Notes under the pieces: model-generated
Database searches by the model: none
The model's input: the letters and a program-made list of their open reading frames with translations, nothing else
Told to the model about the DNA's origin: nothing
Shown: in pieces, positions 1 through 7,539 of the stretch
How positions within the stretch are numbered: position 1 is the first letter of the stretch
How the letters are laid out: every line of letters begins with the position of its first letter
Assembly: GCA_030041045.1 (NCBI GenBank)
Contig: JASHOQ010000001.1
Location: 1-41,766 of the forward strand
Direction of reading: 5' to 3'
Source of the DNA: Acidobacteriaceae bacterium
GTDB lineage: Bacteria > Acidobacteriota > Terriglobia > Terriglobales > Acidobacteriaceae
Length of the DNA stretch: 41,766 nt
Position numbers and translations under genes: made by a program

Positions 1-504
1 TTGAAGATCGTTAAGTATCCCGAGCCGGTGCTTTCGCAGCCCGGCGAGCCGGTGACCGAATTCAACGACGAGCTGCGCCAGCTGGTGGCCGATATGTTCG
101 AGACCGTGTACGCGGCGCAGGGCATCGGCCTGGCCGCACCGCAGGTGGGTATTTCCAAGCGGCTGACGGTGATCGATCTCAGCCTGGGCAAAAACCCGAA
201 GGAGAAACTGGTGCTCATCAATCCCGAGGTGATTTCAAGCGAAGGCCGTCTGTACGAGGAAGAAGGCTGCCTCAGTTTTCCTGAAATTCGCGAAAAGGTG
301 GTGCGCGCGGCCAAGGTGCGCATCCGCGCGCAGGACGAGTACGGCAAGTGGTACGAGATGGATGGCGAGGAGCTGCTTTCGCGCGCTATGCAGCACGAGA
401 TCGATCACCTGAACGGCGTCCTGTTTATCTTCCGCATGAGCCCGCTCAAGCGCAATCTGAACCTGCGCAAAATCCGCAAACTGCAGAGCGAAGGCAAGTG
501 GTGA
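1..504 (+). CDS. def: Peptide deformylase
   Basis: Removes the N-terminal formyl group from nascent proteins in the cytoplasm; metal-dependent. All three family motifs are present: GIGLAAPQVG (residues 41-50), EEGCLSFP (87-94) and QHEIDHLNG (131-139). Metal ligands are C90, H132 and H136, and E133 is the catalytic acid/base. At 167 residues it is of normal length, and the N-terminus KIVKYPEPVL matches the usual family start. The first codon is TTG at base 1 of the window, so a start slightly upstream cannot be excluded. It is followed after 109 bp by fmt, the usual partner that makes the formyl group this enzyme removes. Confidence 0.96.
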   Translation: MKIVKYPEPVLSQPGEPVTEFNDELRQLVADMFETVYAAQGIGLAAPQVGISKRLTVIDLSLGKNPKEKLVLINPEVISSEGRLYEEEGCLSFPEIREKVVRAAKVRIRAQDEYGKWYEMDGEELLSRAMQHEIDHLNGVLFIFRMSPLKRNLNLRKIRKLQSEGKW

Positions 505-613
505 TTCAGGTGGCTCGATCGAAAATACGTGTAGCCCGATCCCTTCCGCCGCTTTTTGGCCAAAAGGATGGTCAACCGCGAATCTTCATCGGCATTCGCT
601 CGCCAGAGGCCCC

Positions 614-1579
614 GTGAAAATCGTCTTTTGCGGCACACCGCAGTTCGCCGTGCCCACACTGGAGGCGCTGATCACTGCGGGCCATGAAGTGGCGCTGGTG
701 GTCTCGCAGCCGGACCGGCCGGTGGGGCGCGAAGGCACGCTGACCGCGCCCCCGGTGAAGCAGGCCGCGCTCGCCCGCGGTCTCACGGTGACGCAGCCGG
801 AAAAAATTCGCGCCAATGCGGAATTTCGCGCGCAGCTTGAGGCCATTGCGCCGGATGCCATCGTGGTGGTCGCCTACGGGCGCATCATCCCGCCGTGGAT
901 GCTCGCCGTTCCGCGTCTCGGCTGCATCAACCTGCACGCCTCTCTGCTGCCGAAGTATCGCGGCGCGGCGCCCATCCAGTGGGCTATCGCCAGGGGCGAC
1001 GCCTACACCGGCAACACCACCATGCTGCTTGAAGAGGGCCTGGACACGGGGCCGATTCTGTTGCAACAGACGCGCGAGATCGCGCCCGACGAGACCGCCG
1101 TGGAGCTCTTCGAGGCACTGGCGCACGCAGGCGCGCCGCTGATGGTGGAGACGCTCGCCGGACTGGCCGCCGGCACCATGAAGCCGCAGCCGCAAAACCA
1201 CGAGCACGCCACTTTTGCTCCGCTGCTCGATCGCGAGGACGGCCGCATGGATTTTGCGAACCGCGGTGCGCACGAACTCTATAACCGCTGGCGCGGCTTT
1301 CAGCCCTGGCCGGGCGCGTTCACCGCGCTCAATGGGAAAAAGCTCATCGTGCATCGCATGGCGCTGACCGCGGAGTTGGAGGGCGCGACGCAGACGGCCG
1401 CTGAGCAGAACGCCGAGGAGCCCGGACGCATCTGGGTCCTGAGCGGGCGGATTTTTGCGGCCTGCGCGGGAAACACATGGGTCGAATTTCTGGAAGTCCA
1501 GCTCGAAGGTAAGAAGCGCATGACGGCGACGGAGTTTCTGCGCGGCAACCCGCTCAGCCCGGACGCGCGGCTGGGGTGA
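614..1579 (+). CDS. fmt: Methionyl-tRNA formyltransferase
   Basis: Transfers a formyl group from 10-formyl-tetrahydrofolate to initiator Met-tRNA. The N-terminal hydrolase fold begins MKIVFCGTPQFAVPTLEAL. The catalytic signature is visible: N106 and H108 in INLHASLLPKYRGAAPIQW and D144 in EGLDTGPILL, which correspond to N108/H110/D146 of the E. coli enzyme. A C-terminal OB-like tRNA-binding domain follows from about residue 205. At 321 residues it is full length. Start is GTG at 614. The stop overlaps the rsmB start by 4 bp (GTGA), so the two are translationally coupled. Confidence 0.96.
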   Translation: MKIVFCGTPQFAVPTLEALITAGHEVALVVSQPDRPVGREGTLTAPPVKQAALARGLTVTQPEKIRANAEFRAQLEAIAPDAIVVVAYGRIIPPWMLAVPRLGCINLHASLLPKYRGAAPIQWAIARGDAYTGNTTMLLEEGLDTGPILLQQTREIAPDETAVELFEALAHAGAPLMVETLAGLAAGTMKPQPQNHEHATFAPLLDREDGRMDFANRGAHELYNRWRGFQPWPGAFTALNGKKLIVHRMALTAELEGATQTAAEQNAEEPGRIWVLSGRIFAACAGNTWVEFLEVQLEGKKRMTATEFLRGNPLSPDARLG

Positions 1580-2931
1580 AGACCGTGGCCGGGGTTTCGC
1601 CTGCGCGCCGCGCGGCGTTTCATATCCTGTTGCAAGTGGAGCGCGGCCGTGCGCACGCGGACGAGCTGCTGCGGAGCAAGGAAGTGAGCGCGCTCGGCGC
1701 CGCCGATCGCAACCTGGCCACGGCGCTGGTGCTCGGCGTACTGCGCTGGCAGCTCCGGCTCGACCAGCAAATCCGGGCGCATCTCGACAGGCCCAAGGCA
1801 AAGCTCGATCCCGAAGCGCGCATTGCGCTGCGGCTCGGCGCATTGCAATTGCTGCGAATGGATCGCATTCCTGCGCATGCGGCTATCGACGAAAGCGTGG
1901 AGCTGGTGAAGCACGCAGGGCACCGGTTTGCCTCAGGCATGGTGAATGCTGTGCTGCGCGACCTTGCGCGCGGAAAGAGTGAGAGCGCCGCAAGCAGCGA
2001 GTCTCACGCCATCGAAGCCCACCCCGCATGGATGGTAGAGCGATGGATTGCGCACTACGGCGAGCAGACGGCGCGCGCCATCTGCCTGCACGGGCAATTG
2101 CAGCCTGAGGCTCAAGTGCGCGTGGAGAGCGCGGAGGTTGAGCAAGAACTGGTTCGCCATGGAATCGAGCTCGCGCCGGGGACGCTGCTTACGTGCGCGC
2201 GCCGCGTGAAGGCAGGCGAGGTGACCGCAACCACGGCCTTCCGCGAGGGACGCGTGCGCATGCAGGACGAGGGATCGCAGCTGATCGCGGAGCTGGCCGC
2301 GGCTTGCAGCGATGGCGTGAAGCGTGCGCTCGATGCGTGCGCGGCGCCGGGAGGCAAGACGCGCATTCTCGCCGAGCGCCTGCCCCAGGCGCGCATGGTT
2401 GCGCTGGAGGCAAGCGCAACCCGGCTTGCGGCCATGCGCGAAAGGCTGGCCGCGTACGGGGATGGCGTGGAATGCAGACACGCGGACGCGGCTGCGCTCG
2501 AAGAGACGAATGCATTCGACCTGGCGCAGGTGGACGCGCCGTGCAGCGGGACGGGCACTCTTGGACGCAACCCGGAGATCCGGCACCGGCTCAAGCCGGA
2601 AGATTTCGAGCGGCACGCACAGCGCCAGCAGGCGATTCTAGGCGCAGCGCTGCGCGCCGTGCGCAGCGGCGGATTCGTTGTCTATTCGACCTGCTCGCTC
2701 GAGCCCGAGGAAAACGAGCAGGTGGTTGCAGCCGTTCTCGCCCAGACGCACGGTGCGCGGCAGACTTCACTTGCGCCGCGGATCGAGCGGTTGCTGGACA
2801 AAGGAATTCTTACGGCCGCGGGCGCAGAGCAATTGCGCGCATGGGTTACACCTGACGGCGCGGTGCGCCTGATTCCCGGTGCTCTGCATACGGATGGGTT
2901 TTTTGTGGCGCTGATCGAGAAGAATCGGTGA
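1576..2931 (+). CDS. rsmB: 16S rRNA (cytosine-5)-methyltransferase RsmB
   Basis: Methylates C967 (E. coli numbering) of 16S rRNA using SAM. A NusB-like RNA-binding domain occupies about residues 8-135. The Rossmann methyltransferase domain has motif I DACAAPGGKT (253-262), motif IV DAPCSGTG (320-327, C323) and motif VI YSTCS (370-374, C373 as predicted nucleophile). 451 residues is normal for the family. GTG start at 1576 overlaps the fmt stop, giving a def-fmt-rsmB operon that is widely conserved in bacteria. Confidence 0.94.
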   Translation: MKTVAGVSPARRAAFHILLQVERGRAHADELLRSKEVSALGAADRNLATALVLGVLRWQLRLDQQIRAHLDRPKAKLDPEARIALRLGALQLLRMDRIPAHAAIDESVELVKHAGHRFASGMVNAVLRDLARGKSESAASSESHAIEAHPAWMVERWIAHYGEQTARAICLHGQLQPEAQVRVESAEVEQELVRHGIELAPGTLLTCARRVKAGEVTATTAFREGRVRMQDEGSQLIAELAAACSDGVKRALDACAAPGGKTRILAERLPQARMVALEASATRLAAMRERLAAYGDGVECRHADAAALEETNAFDLAQVDAPCSGTGTLGRNPEIRHRLKPEDFERHAQRQQAILGAALRAVRSGGFVVYSTCSLEPEENEQVVAAVLAQTHGARQTSLAPRIERLLDKGILTAAGAEQLRAWVTPDGAVRLIPGALHTDGFFVALIEKNR

Positions 2932-2960
2932 GCGGAAGCGTCGCGCCGACTTCAAGCCGC

Positions 2961-3458
2961 CTAATGCTCGGGACCAAGCTTGAGGGTTTGGTAGTCGCGG
3001 CCGAGCAAGGCGCAAAGGGCTTCGACCACCAGCTCGTGATCGGCGCGCTGCGGCAGTCCGGAAACGGTCACGCTGCCCACGACGCCCGCGCCCTCCGTAT
3101 ACAGCGGAAACGAGCCTCCGTGCGCGGCGAATTCGGCGATCGAGTGGCCGCGCTCCTCCGGGGTCTGGCCCTTCGATTTCCAATTCAGTCCCACGCCATA
3201 CGAGCTGCGATGGTACCGCGCGACCACATTGCTCTTGCGGCGCACCCACTCCGCGTTGTCGGGCGTGGTGCCGTCGAGCGCGGCATAGAAGAGCGGCTGG
3301 CCGAAGCGGCGCACGTCGATCACGAGGCTGAGGCCGCGCTCTTCCGCAATTCTCTTGATGAGCGTGCCCAGCTCCCAGGCCACGCGCGTATCCAACCGCG
3401 GCAGGCGCAGCGCGCGCTCCTGCTCGGCAATCTTCGCGATGTCTTCTTCCAGCCCCAC
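2961..3458 (-). CDS. Haem-degrading-domain (UPF0303/HbpS-like) protein
   Basis: About 165 residues matching the UPF0303 family of the GlcG/HbpS fold. Family-like segments include LVIDVRRFGQPLFYAALDGT, a central KSNVVARYHRSSYG stretch, and FAAHGGSFPLYTEGAGVVG, which ends in the glycine-rich loop of the fold. Some relatives bind or degrade haem, but a function for this one is not established. GTG at 3458 is preferred because GGAG lies 8 nt upstream; a GTG at 3467 would overlap that site. It begins 20 bp after the PASTA gene stop on the same strand, so the two probably form an operon. It converges on rsmB. Confidence 0.8.
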   Translation of the reverse strand: MGLEEDIAKIAEQERALRLPRLDTRVAWELGTLIKRIAEERGLSLVIDVRRFGQPLFYAALDGTTPDNAEWVRRKSNVVARYHRSSYGVGLNWKSKGQTPEERGHSIAEFAAHGGSFPLYTEGAGVVGSVTVSGLPQRADHELVVEALCALLGRDYQTLKLGPEH

Positions 3459-3478
3459 GCAAACCACTCCTTTCGAAC

Positions 3479-4249
3479 TTACCTGGCCACTGTAAGGCTG
3501 ACCGGAGTGGCTTGATCCACGCGCGCACCCGCCGCGGGCGACTGCCCGATCACGGTGCCGGGCCGCATGGGCCGCGCAGGCGGCGCTCCGATATTGGCCA
3601 CCGGCTGCGGAGGAACCTCCTCGTATGCGGGAGGCGCGGTCTTGATGCCGACTTTGGCCAGAGCGAGCTGCGCGGTCACAACCGGAAGTCCGGTGAGATC
3701 GGGCATCACGTAGCCGTCGGGCGGCTCGGTGTCCGGCACGGCCACCAGCAGGCTCACGCTGGGCTGCTGGATGTCCTGCGCGTGGGGCGGCGGATCCTGG
3801 GCCAGCACCAGGTTTGCGATGGCGGCGGTTTCAGGCAGGTGCGCGCTTGCACCCACTTCCAGTCCCGCGCGGCGCAGTGCGAGCGTAGCCACGCGCTCTT
3901 CCATGCCCACCGTGTCGGGCACGTCTACCTTTTGCGGGCCCAGGCTTTCCGAAACGCGCACCCGCCACTCACGCCGCACCACGGCGCCTTGCGCGGGCGA
4001 CTGCGTGAGAATATGGCCGGCGGCCACGTCGCCCGAATAGTAGCGGTTGTCCACGTCGAGATTAAGCCCCAGACCCTCGGTTTCATTGCGTGCGTCGGCC
4101 ACGGTCATGCCCTTGAGCGGCGGCACCTGCACCTCAGCGCCGTGAATGGCGAAGTGCATGGTGATGATGGCCGACATGAGGGCCACGGCCACCAGCAGCA
4201 TGAGCAGCGAAGCCACGCGAAAGAAGTTCAGGATCCAGCGGCTGGTCAT
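3479..4249 (-). CDS. Membrane-anchored protein with three PASTA domains
   Basis: The protein starts MTSRWILNFFRVASLLMLL and has one N-terminal transmembrane helix (about residues 10-33). Three PASTA domains of about 65-75 residues follow: one starting near PPLKGMTVADARNETEGLGL, a second near VDVPDTVGMEERVATLALRR, and a third near YVMPDLTGLPVVTAQLALAK, which ends SPAAGARVDQATPVSLTVAR. PASTA domains bind muropeptides or beta-lactams and usually sit on Ser/Thr kinases or class B PBPs. No kinase or transpeptidase domain is attached here. The frame is open upstream to 4543, but that part lies over hicA and is atypical, so ATG at 4249 is chosen. The UPF0303 gene lies directly downstream. Confidence 0.85.
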   Translation of the reverse strand: MTSRWILNFFRVASLLMLLVAVALMSAIITMHFAIHGAEVQVPPLKGMTVADARNETEGLGLNLDVDNRYYSGDVAAGHILTQSPAQGAVVRREWRVRVSESLGPQKVDVPDTVGMEERVATLALRRAGLEVGASAHLPETAAIANLVLAQDPPPHAQDIQQPSVSLLVAVPDTEPPDGYVMPDLTGLPVVTAQLALAKVGIKTAPPAYEEVPPQPVANIGAPPARPMRPGTVIGQSPAAGARVDQATPVSLTVAR

Positions 4250-4283
4250 GGAAGTGGCGCGCCTCGGGCACGATGAGCCATTC

Positions 4284-4312
4284 TTGATCAGTGTATACGA
4301 AGTGTGTATTCT
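4284..4312 (+). promoter_or_regulatory. Probable hicAB promoter with AGTGTRTA direct repeat
   Basis: TTGATC (4284-4289) and TATTCT (4307-4312) are separated by 17 bp, a good sigma-70 arrangement, and the hicA ATG is 22 bp downstream. The spacer and -10 carry two near-identical boxes, AGTGTATAC (4290-4298) and AGTGTGTAT (4301-4309), 11 bp apart (about one helical turn). This is a plausible operator for autoregulation by the HicB ribbon-helix-helix domain. The operator role is inferred. Confidence 0.5.
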
Positions 4313-4333
4313 CGTTGTGGAAGAGCACAGGGA

Positions 4334-4522
4334 ATGAACAGCCGGGAGATGGTAAGAAGGCTCGAGCGGGACGGCTGGTATGAGGTGGCGCAGGCGGGCA
4401 GCCATAAGCAGTTCAAGCATCCCAGCAAACCCGGGAGGGTCACCGTACCGTATCCCAGGAAGGAAATGCCCATTGGAACGCTCAAGAGCATCGAGAAACA
4501 AGCAGGACTTAAACTCCGCTAA
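4334..4522 (+). CDS. hicA: HicA-type mRNA interferase toxin
   Basis: 62 residues with the HicA double-stranded-RNA-binding-like fold. The order is MNSREMVRRLERDGW, then GSHKQFKHP carrying the catalytic His, then PGRVTVPYP and IGTLKSIEKQAGL at the C-terminus. The toxin cleaves mRNA and is neutralised by HicB. ATG at 4334 is chosen over an in-frame upstream codon at 4304 because this is where the family begins. It is transcribed divergently from the PASTA gene, with 84 bp between the start codons. hicB follows directly. Confidence 0.9.
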   Translation: MNSREMVRRLERDGWYEVAQAGSHKQFKHPSKPGRVTVPYPRKEMPIGTLKSIEKQAGLKLR

Positions 4523-4925
4523 GGGCGCAACCCTGGAGTACATCGCCTATTTGCACAAGGACAAGAGCTCCGATTACGGGGTGAGCTTTCCTGACTTTCC
4601 GGGCTGCGTTACCGCGGGCTCCACTCTGGAAGAGGCGCGCCGCATGGCCGCCGAGGCGCTTGCCTTTCACATTCAAGGCATGCGCGAGGACGGCGAAGAG
4701 CTTCCCGAGCCTTCGAGTCTGGACGACCTGCGCAGCGATCCGGCGATGAAAGGTGCAGTCGCCTTCCTTGTCGGAGTGAAAACTCCGGAGAAGACGGTTC
4801 GCGTGAACATCACCGCGCGCGAAAGCCAGATTGCCGAAATCGACCGCCGGGCCCGCGGCGTGGGACTCACACGCTCGTCCTACGTGGTGCAGAAGGCGCT
4901 GGGGAAGAAGGTGGCGTCGCGTTAG
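4473..4925 (+). CDS. hicB: HicB-family antitoxin
   Basis: The partially degraded RNase-H-like HicB domain starts at EYIAYLHKDKSSDYGVSFPD, followed by FPGCVTAGSTLEEARRMAAE. A C-terminal ribbon-helix-helix DNA-binding domain (about VRVNITARESQIAEIDRRAR to SSYVVQKALGK) makes it an autorepressor as well as the antitoxin. The start is uncertain. TTG at 4473 has a good AGGAAGG site at 4457-4463 and would overlap hicA by 50 bp. The family's usual N-terminus instead aligns with a CTG codon at 4533, preceded by AAGGG at 4521-4525. No ATG or GTG exists in frame between 4380 and the conserved domain. Confidence 0.9.
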   Translation: MERSRASRNKQDLNSAKGATLEYIAYLHKDKSSDYGVSFPDFPGCVTAGSTLEEARRMAAEALAFHIQGMREDGEELPEPSSLDDLRSDPAMKGAVAFLVGVKTPEKTVRVNITARESQIAEIDRRARGVGLTRSSYVVQKALGKKVASR

Positions 4926-5160
4926 AGCGGTTCCACAGTACATGCAGCCATGTTTCACAGTTGCGGAAGGTGGCTTTTTCTTGGTGAAAAAGCCACTTAC
5001 GGCATTTTCTGAGTGACTGTGTCCTTTTCACTGCCTCGCAAGATCGCCGCTCCCTGTTGGTCGCGTCGACTCAGCTTTCCGTCTTCGGGATACAGCTTCT
5101 CAGAAAATGCTTTAGCATCTGCGGCTTCGGGATACACCAACTGTGAAACCGCTGTAGCGC
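4922..5160. repeat. Non-coding inverted-repeat element (two diverged arms)
   Basis: The 258 bp between hicB and the cation-efflux gene hold no convincing gene. The ends form an imperfect inverted repeat: AGCGGTTCCACAGT (4926-4939) against ACTGTGAAACCGCT (5140-5153). Inside are the exact inverted pairs GTTTCACAGTTG/CAACTGTGAAAC (4952-4963 and 5138-5149) and GCATTTTCTGAG/CTCAGAAAATGC (5003-5014 and 5099-5110). A perfect 11-bp stem GTGGCTTTTTC/GAAAAAGCCAC with a 5-nt loop lies at 4970-4996. The direct repeat CTTCGGGATACA occurs at 5083 and 5125. This looks like two diverged copies of a roughly 110-bp repeat in opposite orientation. Confidence 0.65.
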
Positions 5161-5183
5161 GAACTCCCGCGAGATTTCCGGGG

Positions 5184-6677
5184 CTATCGCGTATTATCCG
5201 TCACCGGCTCGGGATGGATGGTGACGCGGTAGACTTCCGGACACTCGAGCTTGAAGCGGTCTTCCAGCGCGGTGATGATCTCGTGGACGCGGTGCATGGG
5301 CAAATCGTCAGACAGGGTGCAGTGGCAGGTGAGAGAGATGTGATCGCCGGTGCGGCTTACGGCGATGGCGTGCACGTCGATGATCTCAGGAATGTGCGCG
5401 GCAGCGGCGCGCAGCGCAAGCTCGATGCGGCGGTCGTCGCCGACCATCTCTTCCGGCTGCTCGATAGTGGCCGGCTCGCTCTCAATGTGCGTGAGCACGG
5501 CGTCGATCTCCGGAACCTCGCGTAGAATCTCCTCTTCCAGCGCGCTGACAAAGCTGTGCGCCTCGCGCAGGCGCATTTTCTCTTCGATTTCGACGTGGAG
5601 CTCCACGCGCAGGCGTCCCTGGTGCGACTGGATGCTGAGCTCGTGCACGGAAAGGTTGTGGCGCGCGGCCACGGCGCGCACGCGGTCGAAGATGCTTTCG
5701 GCGCGCGTCTGGCGGGGCACGGTGCGGACCACGACGTCGGCGCCGGGCAGCACGCGTTGCACCGCCGCCGTGGCCGTCTCCACCAGTTCGCCGGTGTGCT
5801 CGAAGGTGGAGCGGCGCGGCAGGGCCAGGGTGAGATCGGCGAAGTAGTCGGCGCCGGAGCGGCGCACGCGCGCCTGCTCTACGGCCAGCACGCCCGGAAC
5901 GCGTTGCACCTCGCGCATGAGCCGGCGGCGGGTTTCGGCGGGAATCTCGTCCATGAGCGCGTCCGCGGCTTCGCGCCCCAGGCGGAAGGTCATGCGCAGA
6001 ATCATGAATGAAACCACGAGGGCGGCCGCGGGATCGGCGTAGCGCAGCCACGCAAGGTGGTAGCACACGCCCACCCATGTGGCGCCCAGCCCGGCGAGCA
6101 CGGCGCCGGAGGCCCAGATGTCGGAGGCGAAGTGGAAGGCGTCCATGGCCAGCGCGGGTGAGCCGGTTTTGCGGGCAATGGCGCGCAGCCGTCGCGAGCG
6201 CCACCAGTCGACGCCGACGGAGGCGATGAGCACGAGCGCGGGCCAGACGGAATGGCGCAGCGGAACGGGATGAAAAAAGATGCGGTCGACCGCGTCCCAG
6301 ACGATCCAGATGCAGGAGGCGGCCATGAGCCCGGCTTCGCCGAAGGAGGAGAGGTTTTCGATTTTGCCGTGACCGTAGGAGTGGGTTTCATCGGCAGGCT
6401 TGCCGCTTACGCGCACGGAGAAGAACGTGAATGCGGAGCCCACCAGATCGAGGCCGGAATGCGCGGCATCGGAAAGAACGCCGAGCGAGCCGGAGAGCAG
6501 GCCCACGGCCAGCTTGAGCAGCGCCATGGCCGCGGCAGCGGTCATGGAGTGCAACGCGACGCGGCGCTTTTCCGCGGAGGCGCCCGCCGGATCGCGCTGC
6601 GATTTCGGCGAAGCGGCGCTGGGCGCGGAGCCGGCTGTCGAATCGGATCTGGGCGCGCTGGAGATTGCCTGGTCCAT
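5184..6677 (-). CDS. Cation diffusion facilitator with three tandem C-terminal domains
   Basis: Predicted proton-coupled divalent metal (Zn/Fe/Co-type) exporter of the inner membrane. After a 40-residue Ala/Ser-rich leader there is a six-helix CDF domain. Both metal-site signatures are present: DAAHSGLD in TM2 and DAFHFASD in TM5. The family is normally about 300 residues, but this protein has 497. After the first dimerisation domain (from about RRLMREVQRVPGVLAVEQAR) come two more of similar pattern (from AESIFDRVRAVAARHNLSVH and RRIELALRAAAAHIPEIIDV). ATG at 6677 is used, 5 bp after the ubiE stop, so the two genes are coupled. The substrate cannot be read from sequence. Confidence 0.9.
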   Translation of the reverse strand: MDQAISSAPRSDSTAGSAPSAASPKSQRDPAGASAEKRRVALHSMTAAAAMALLKLAVGLLSGSLGVLSDAAHSGLDLVGSAFTFFSVRVSGKPADETHSYGHGKIENLSSFGEAGLMAASCIWIVWDAVDRIFFHPVPLRHSVWPALVLIASVGVDWWRSRRLRAIARKTGSPALAMDAFHFASDIWASGAVLAGLGATWVGVCYHLAWLRYADPAAALVVSFMILRMTFRLGREAADALMDEIPAETRRRLMREVQRVPGVLAVEQARVRRSGADYFADLTLALPRRSTFEHTGELVETATAAVQRVLPGADVVVRTVPRQTRAESIFDRVRAVAARHNLSVHELSIQSHQGRLRVELHVEIEEKMRLREAHSFVSALEEEILREVPEIDAVLTHIESEPATIEQPEEMVGDDRRIELALRAAAAHIPEIIDVHAIAVSRTGDHISLTCHCTLSDDLPMHRVHEIITALEDRFKLECPEVYRVTIHPEPVTDNTR

Positions 6678-6682
6678 TGGCT

Positions 6683-7447
6683 CTAGCTTACCTGCGCGCG
6701 CGCAGCCGTGTACAACCCGGCGATGCCGAAGGTGTAAGGCTGCCAGGCGCACTGCGTGAAACCGGTGGACGCAAGCAGAGCCAACATTTCCGGCGGAGGG
6801 GGAAAGTTGCCCACCGACTGGGGAAGGTAGTTGTACGGGCCGGCAATGTTACCGGGCAAGGGGCCGCAGATGACGCGGCCGATGGCCGGAAGCACGCGGC
6901 GAAAATAGACGGCGTAAGCCTTGCCGAGCACGCCGCCGGGTTCGCTGAATTCGAGAATGCCGAGCCGGCCGCCGGGTTTGAGCAGGCGATGAAATTCGCG
7001 CAGACCGGCCTCGTAATTGGCCAGGTTGCGGAAGCCGAAGGCGGTGACAATAAGGTCCTGAGATCGATCGCGGAGGGGCAATTGCAGCGCGTCGGCCTGG
7101 AGCACGGTAACGGCGCGGCCGGCGAATTTGCGCGCGCCGCGGGCCAGCATGCCGCGCGCGAAATCGGCGGCGAGGATGGGCCGTGCAGCGCGCGGGCGAT
7201 GACGAAGAAGGGCCATGGTCAAATCGCCGGTGCCGCAGCAGACGTCGAGAACTGCTGCCTCCGGGCGCGCGAGCACATCGCGGAAGCGGCGCGCCGCGCG
7301 GCGCCACCAGAGCCGGTCGACGTTGAATGAGAGTACATGATTGAGCAGGTCGTAGCGTGGGGCGATGGAGTCGAACATGCGGCGCACGGCCTGAGCGGCG
7401 GAGGCTTCGTCGACTGCACCGATCGGTTTGGCGCCGGCTGCGGGCAT
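6683..7447 (-). CDS. ubiE: Demethylmenaquinone methyltransferase
   Basis: Class I SAM methyltransferase for the C-methylation step of menaquinone (or ubiquinone) biosynthesis. Family marks are FDSIAPRYDLLNHVLSFNVD near the N-terminus, SAM motif I LDVCCGTGDLTMAL, the UbiE signature TAFGFRNLANYEAGL, LLKPGGRLGILEFS, and a C-terminal YNYLPQSVGNFPPP segment. 254 residues is normal. Acidobacteria usually make menaquinone, so the MenG role is more likely (inference). It is first in a two-gene unit with the cation-efflux gene. Confidence 0.94.
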   Translation of the reverse strand: MPAAGAKPIGAVDEASAAQAVRRMFDSIAPRYDLLNHVLSFNVDRLWWRRAARRFRDVLARPEAAVLDVCCGTGDLTMALLRHRPRAARPILAADFARGMLARGARKFAGRAVTVLQADALQLPLRDRSQDLIVTAFGFRNLANYEAGLREFHRLLKPGGRLGILEFSEPGGVLGKAYAVYFRRVLPAIGRVICGPLPGNIAGPYNYLPQSVGNFPPPPEMLALLASTGFTQCAWQPYTFGIAGLYTAARAQVS

Positions 7448-7539
7448 GTGCCACCTGTGAAGGCATTCGGCCAGAGGCGAACGGATTCACCCCTCTATCC
7501 TACTGCGGAGTGAAAGCGCAAAGCTGCATCGCCGGCCGG

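Noticed and set aside
4250..4543. N-terminal extension of the PASTA protein
   Set aside because: The frame stays open upstream but lies over hicA on the other strand. The transmembrane anchor begins right after the chosen ATG.
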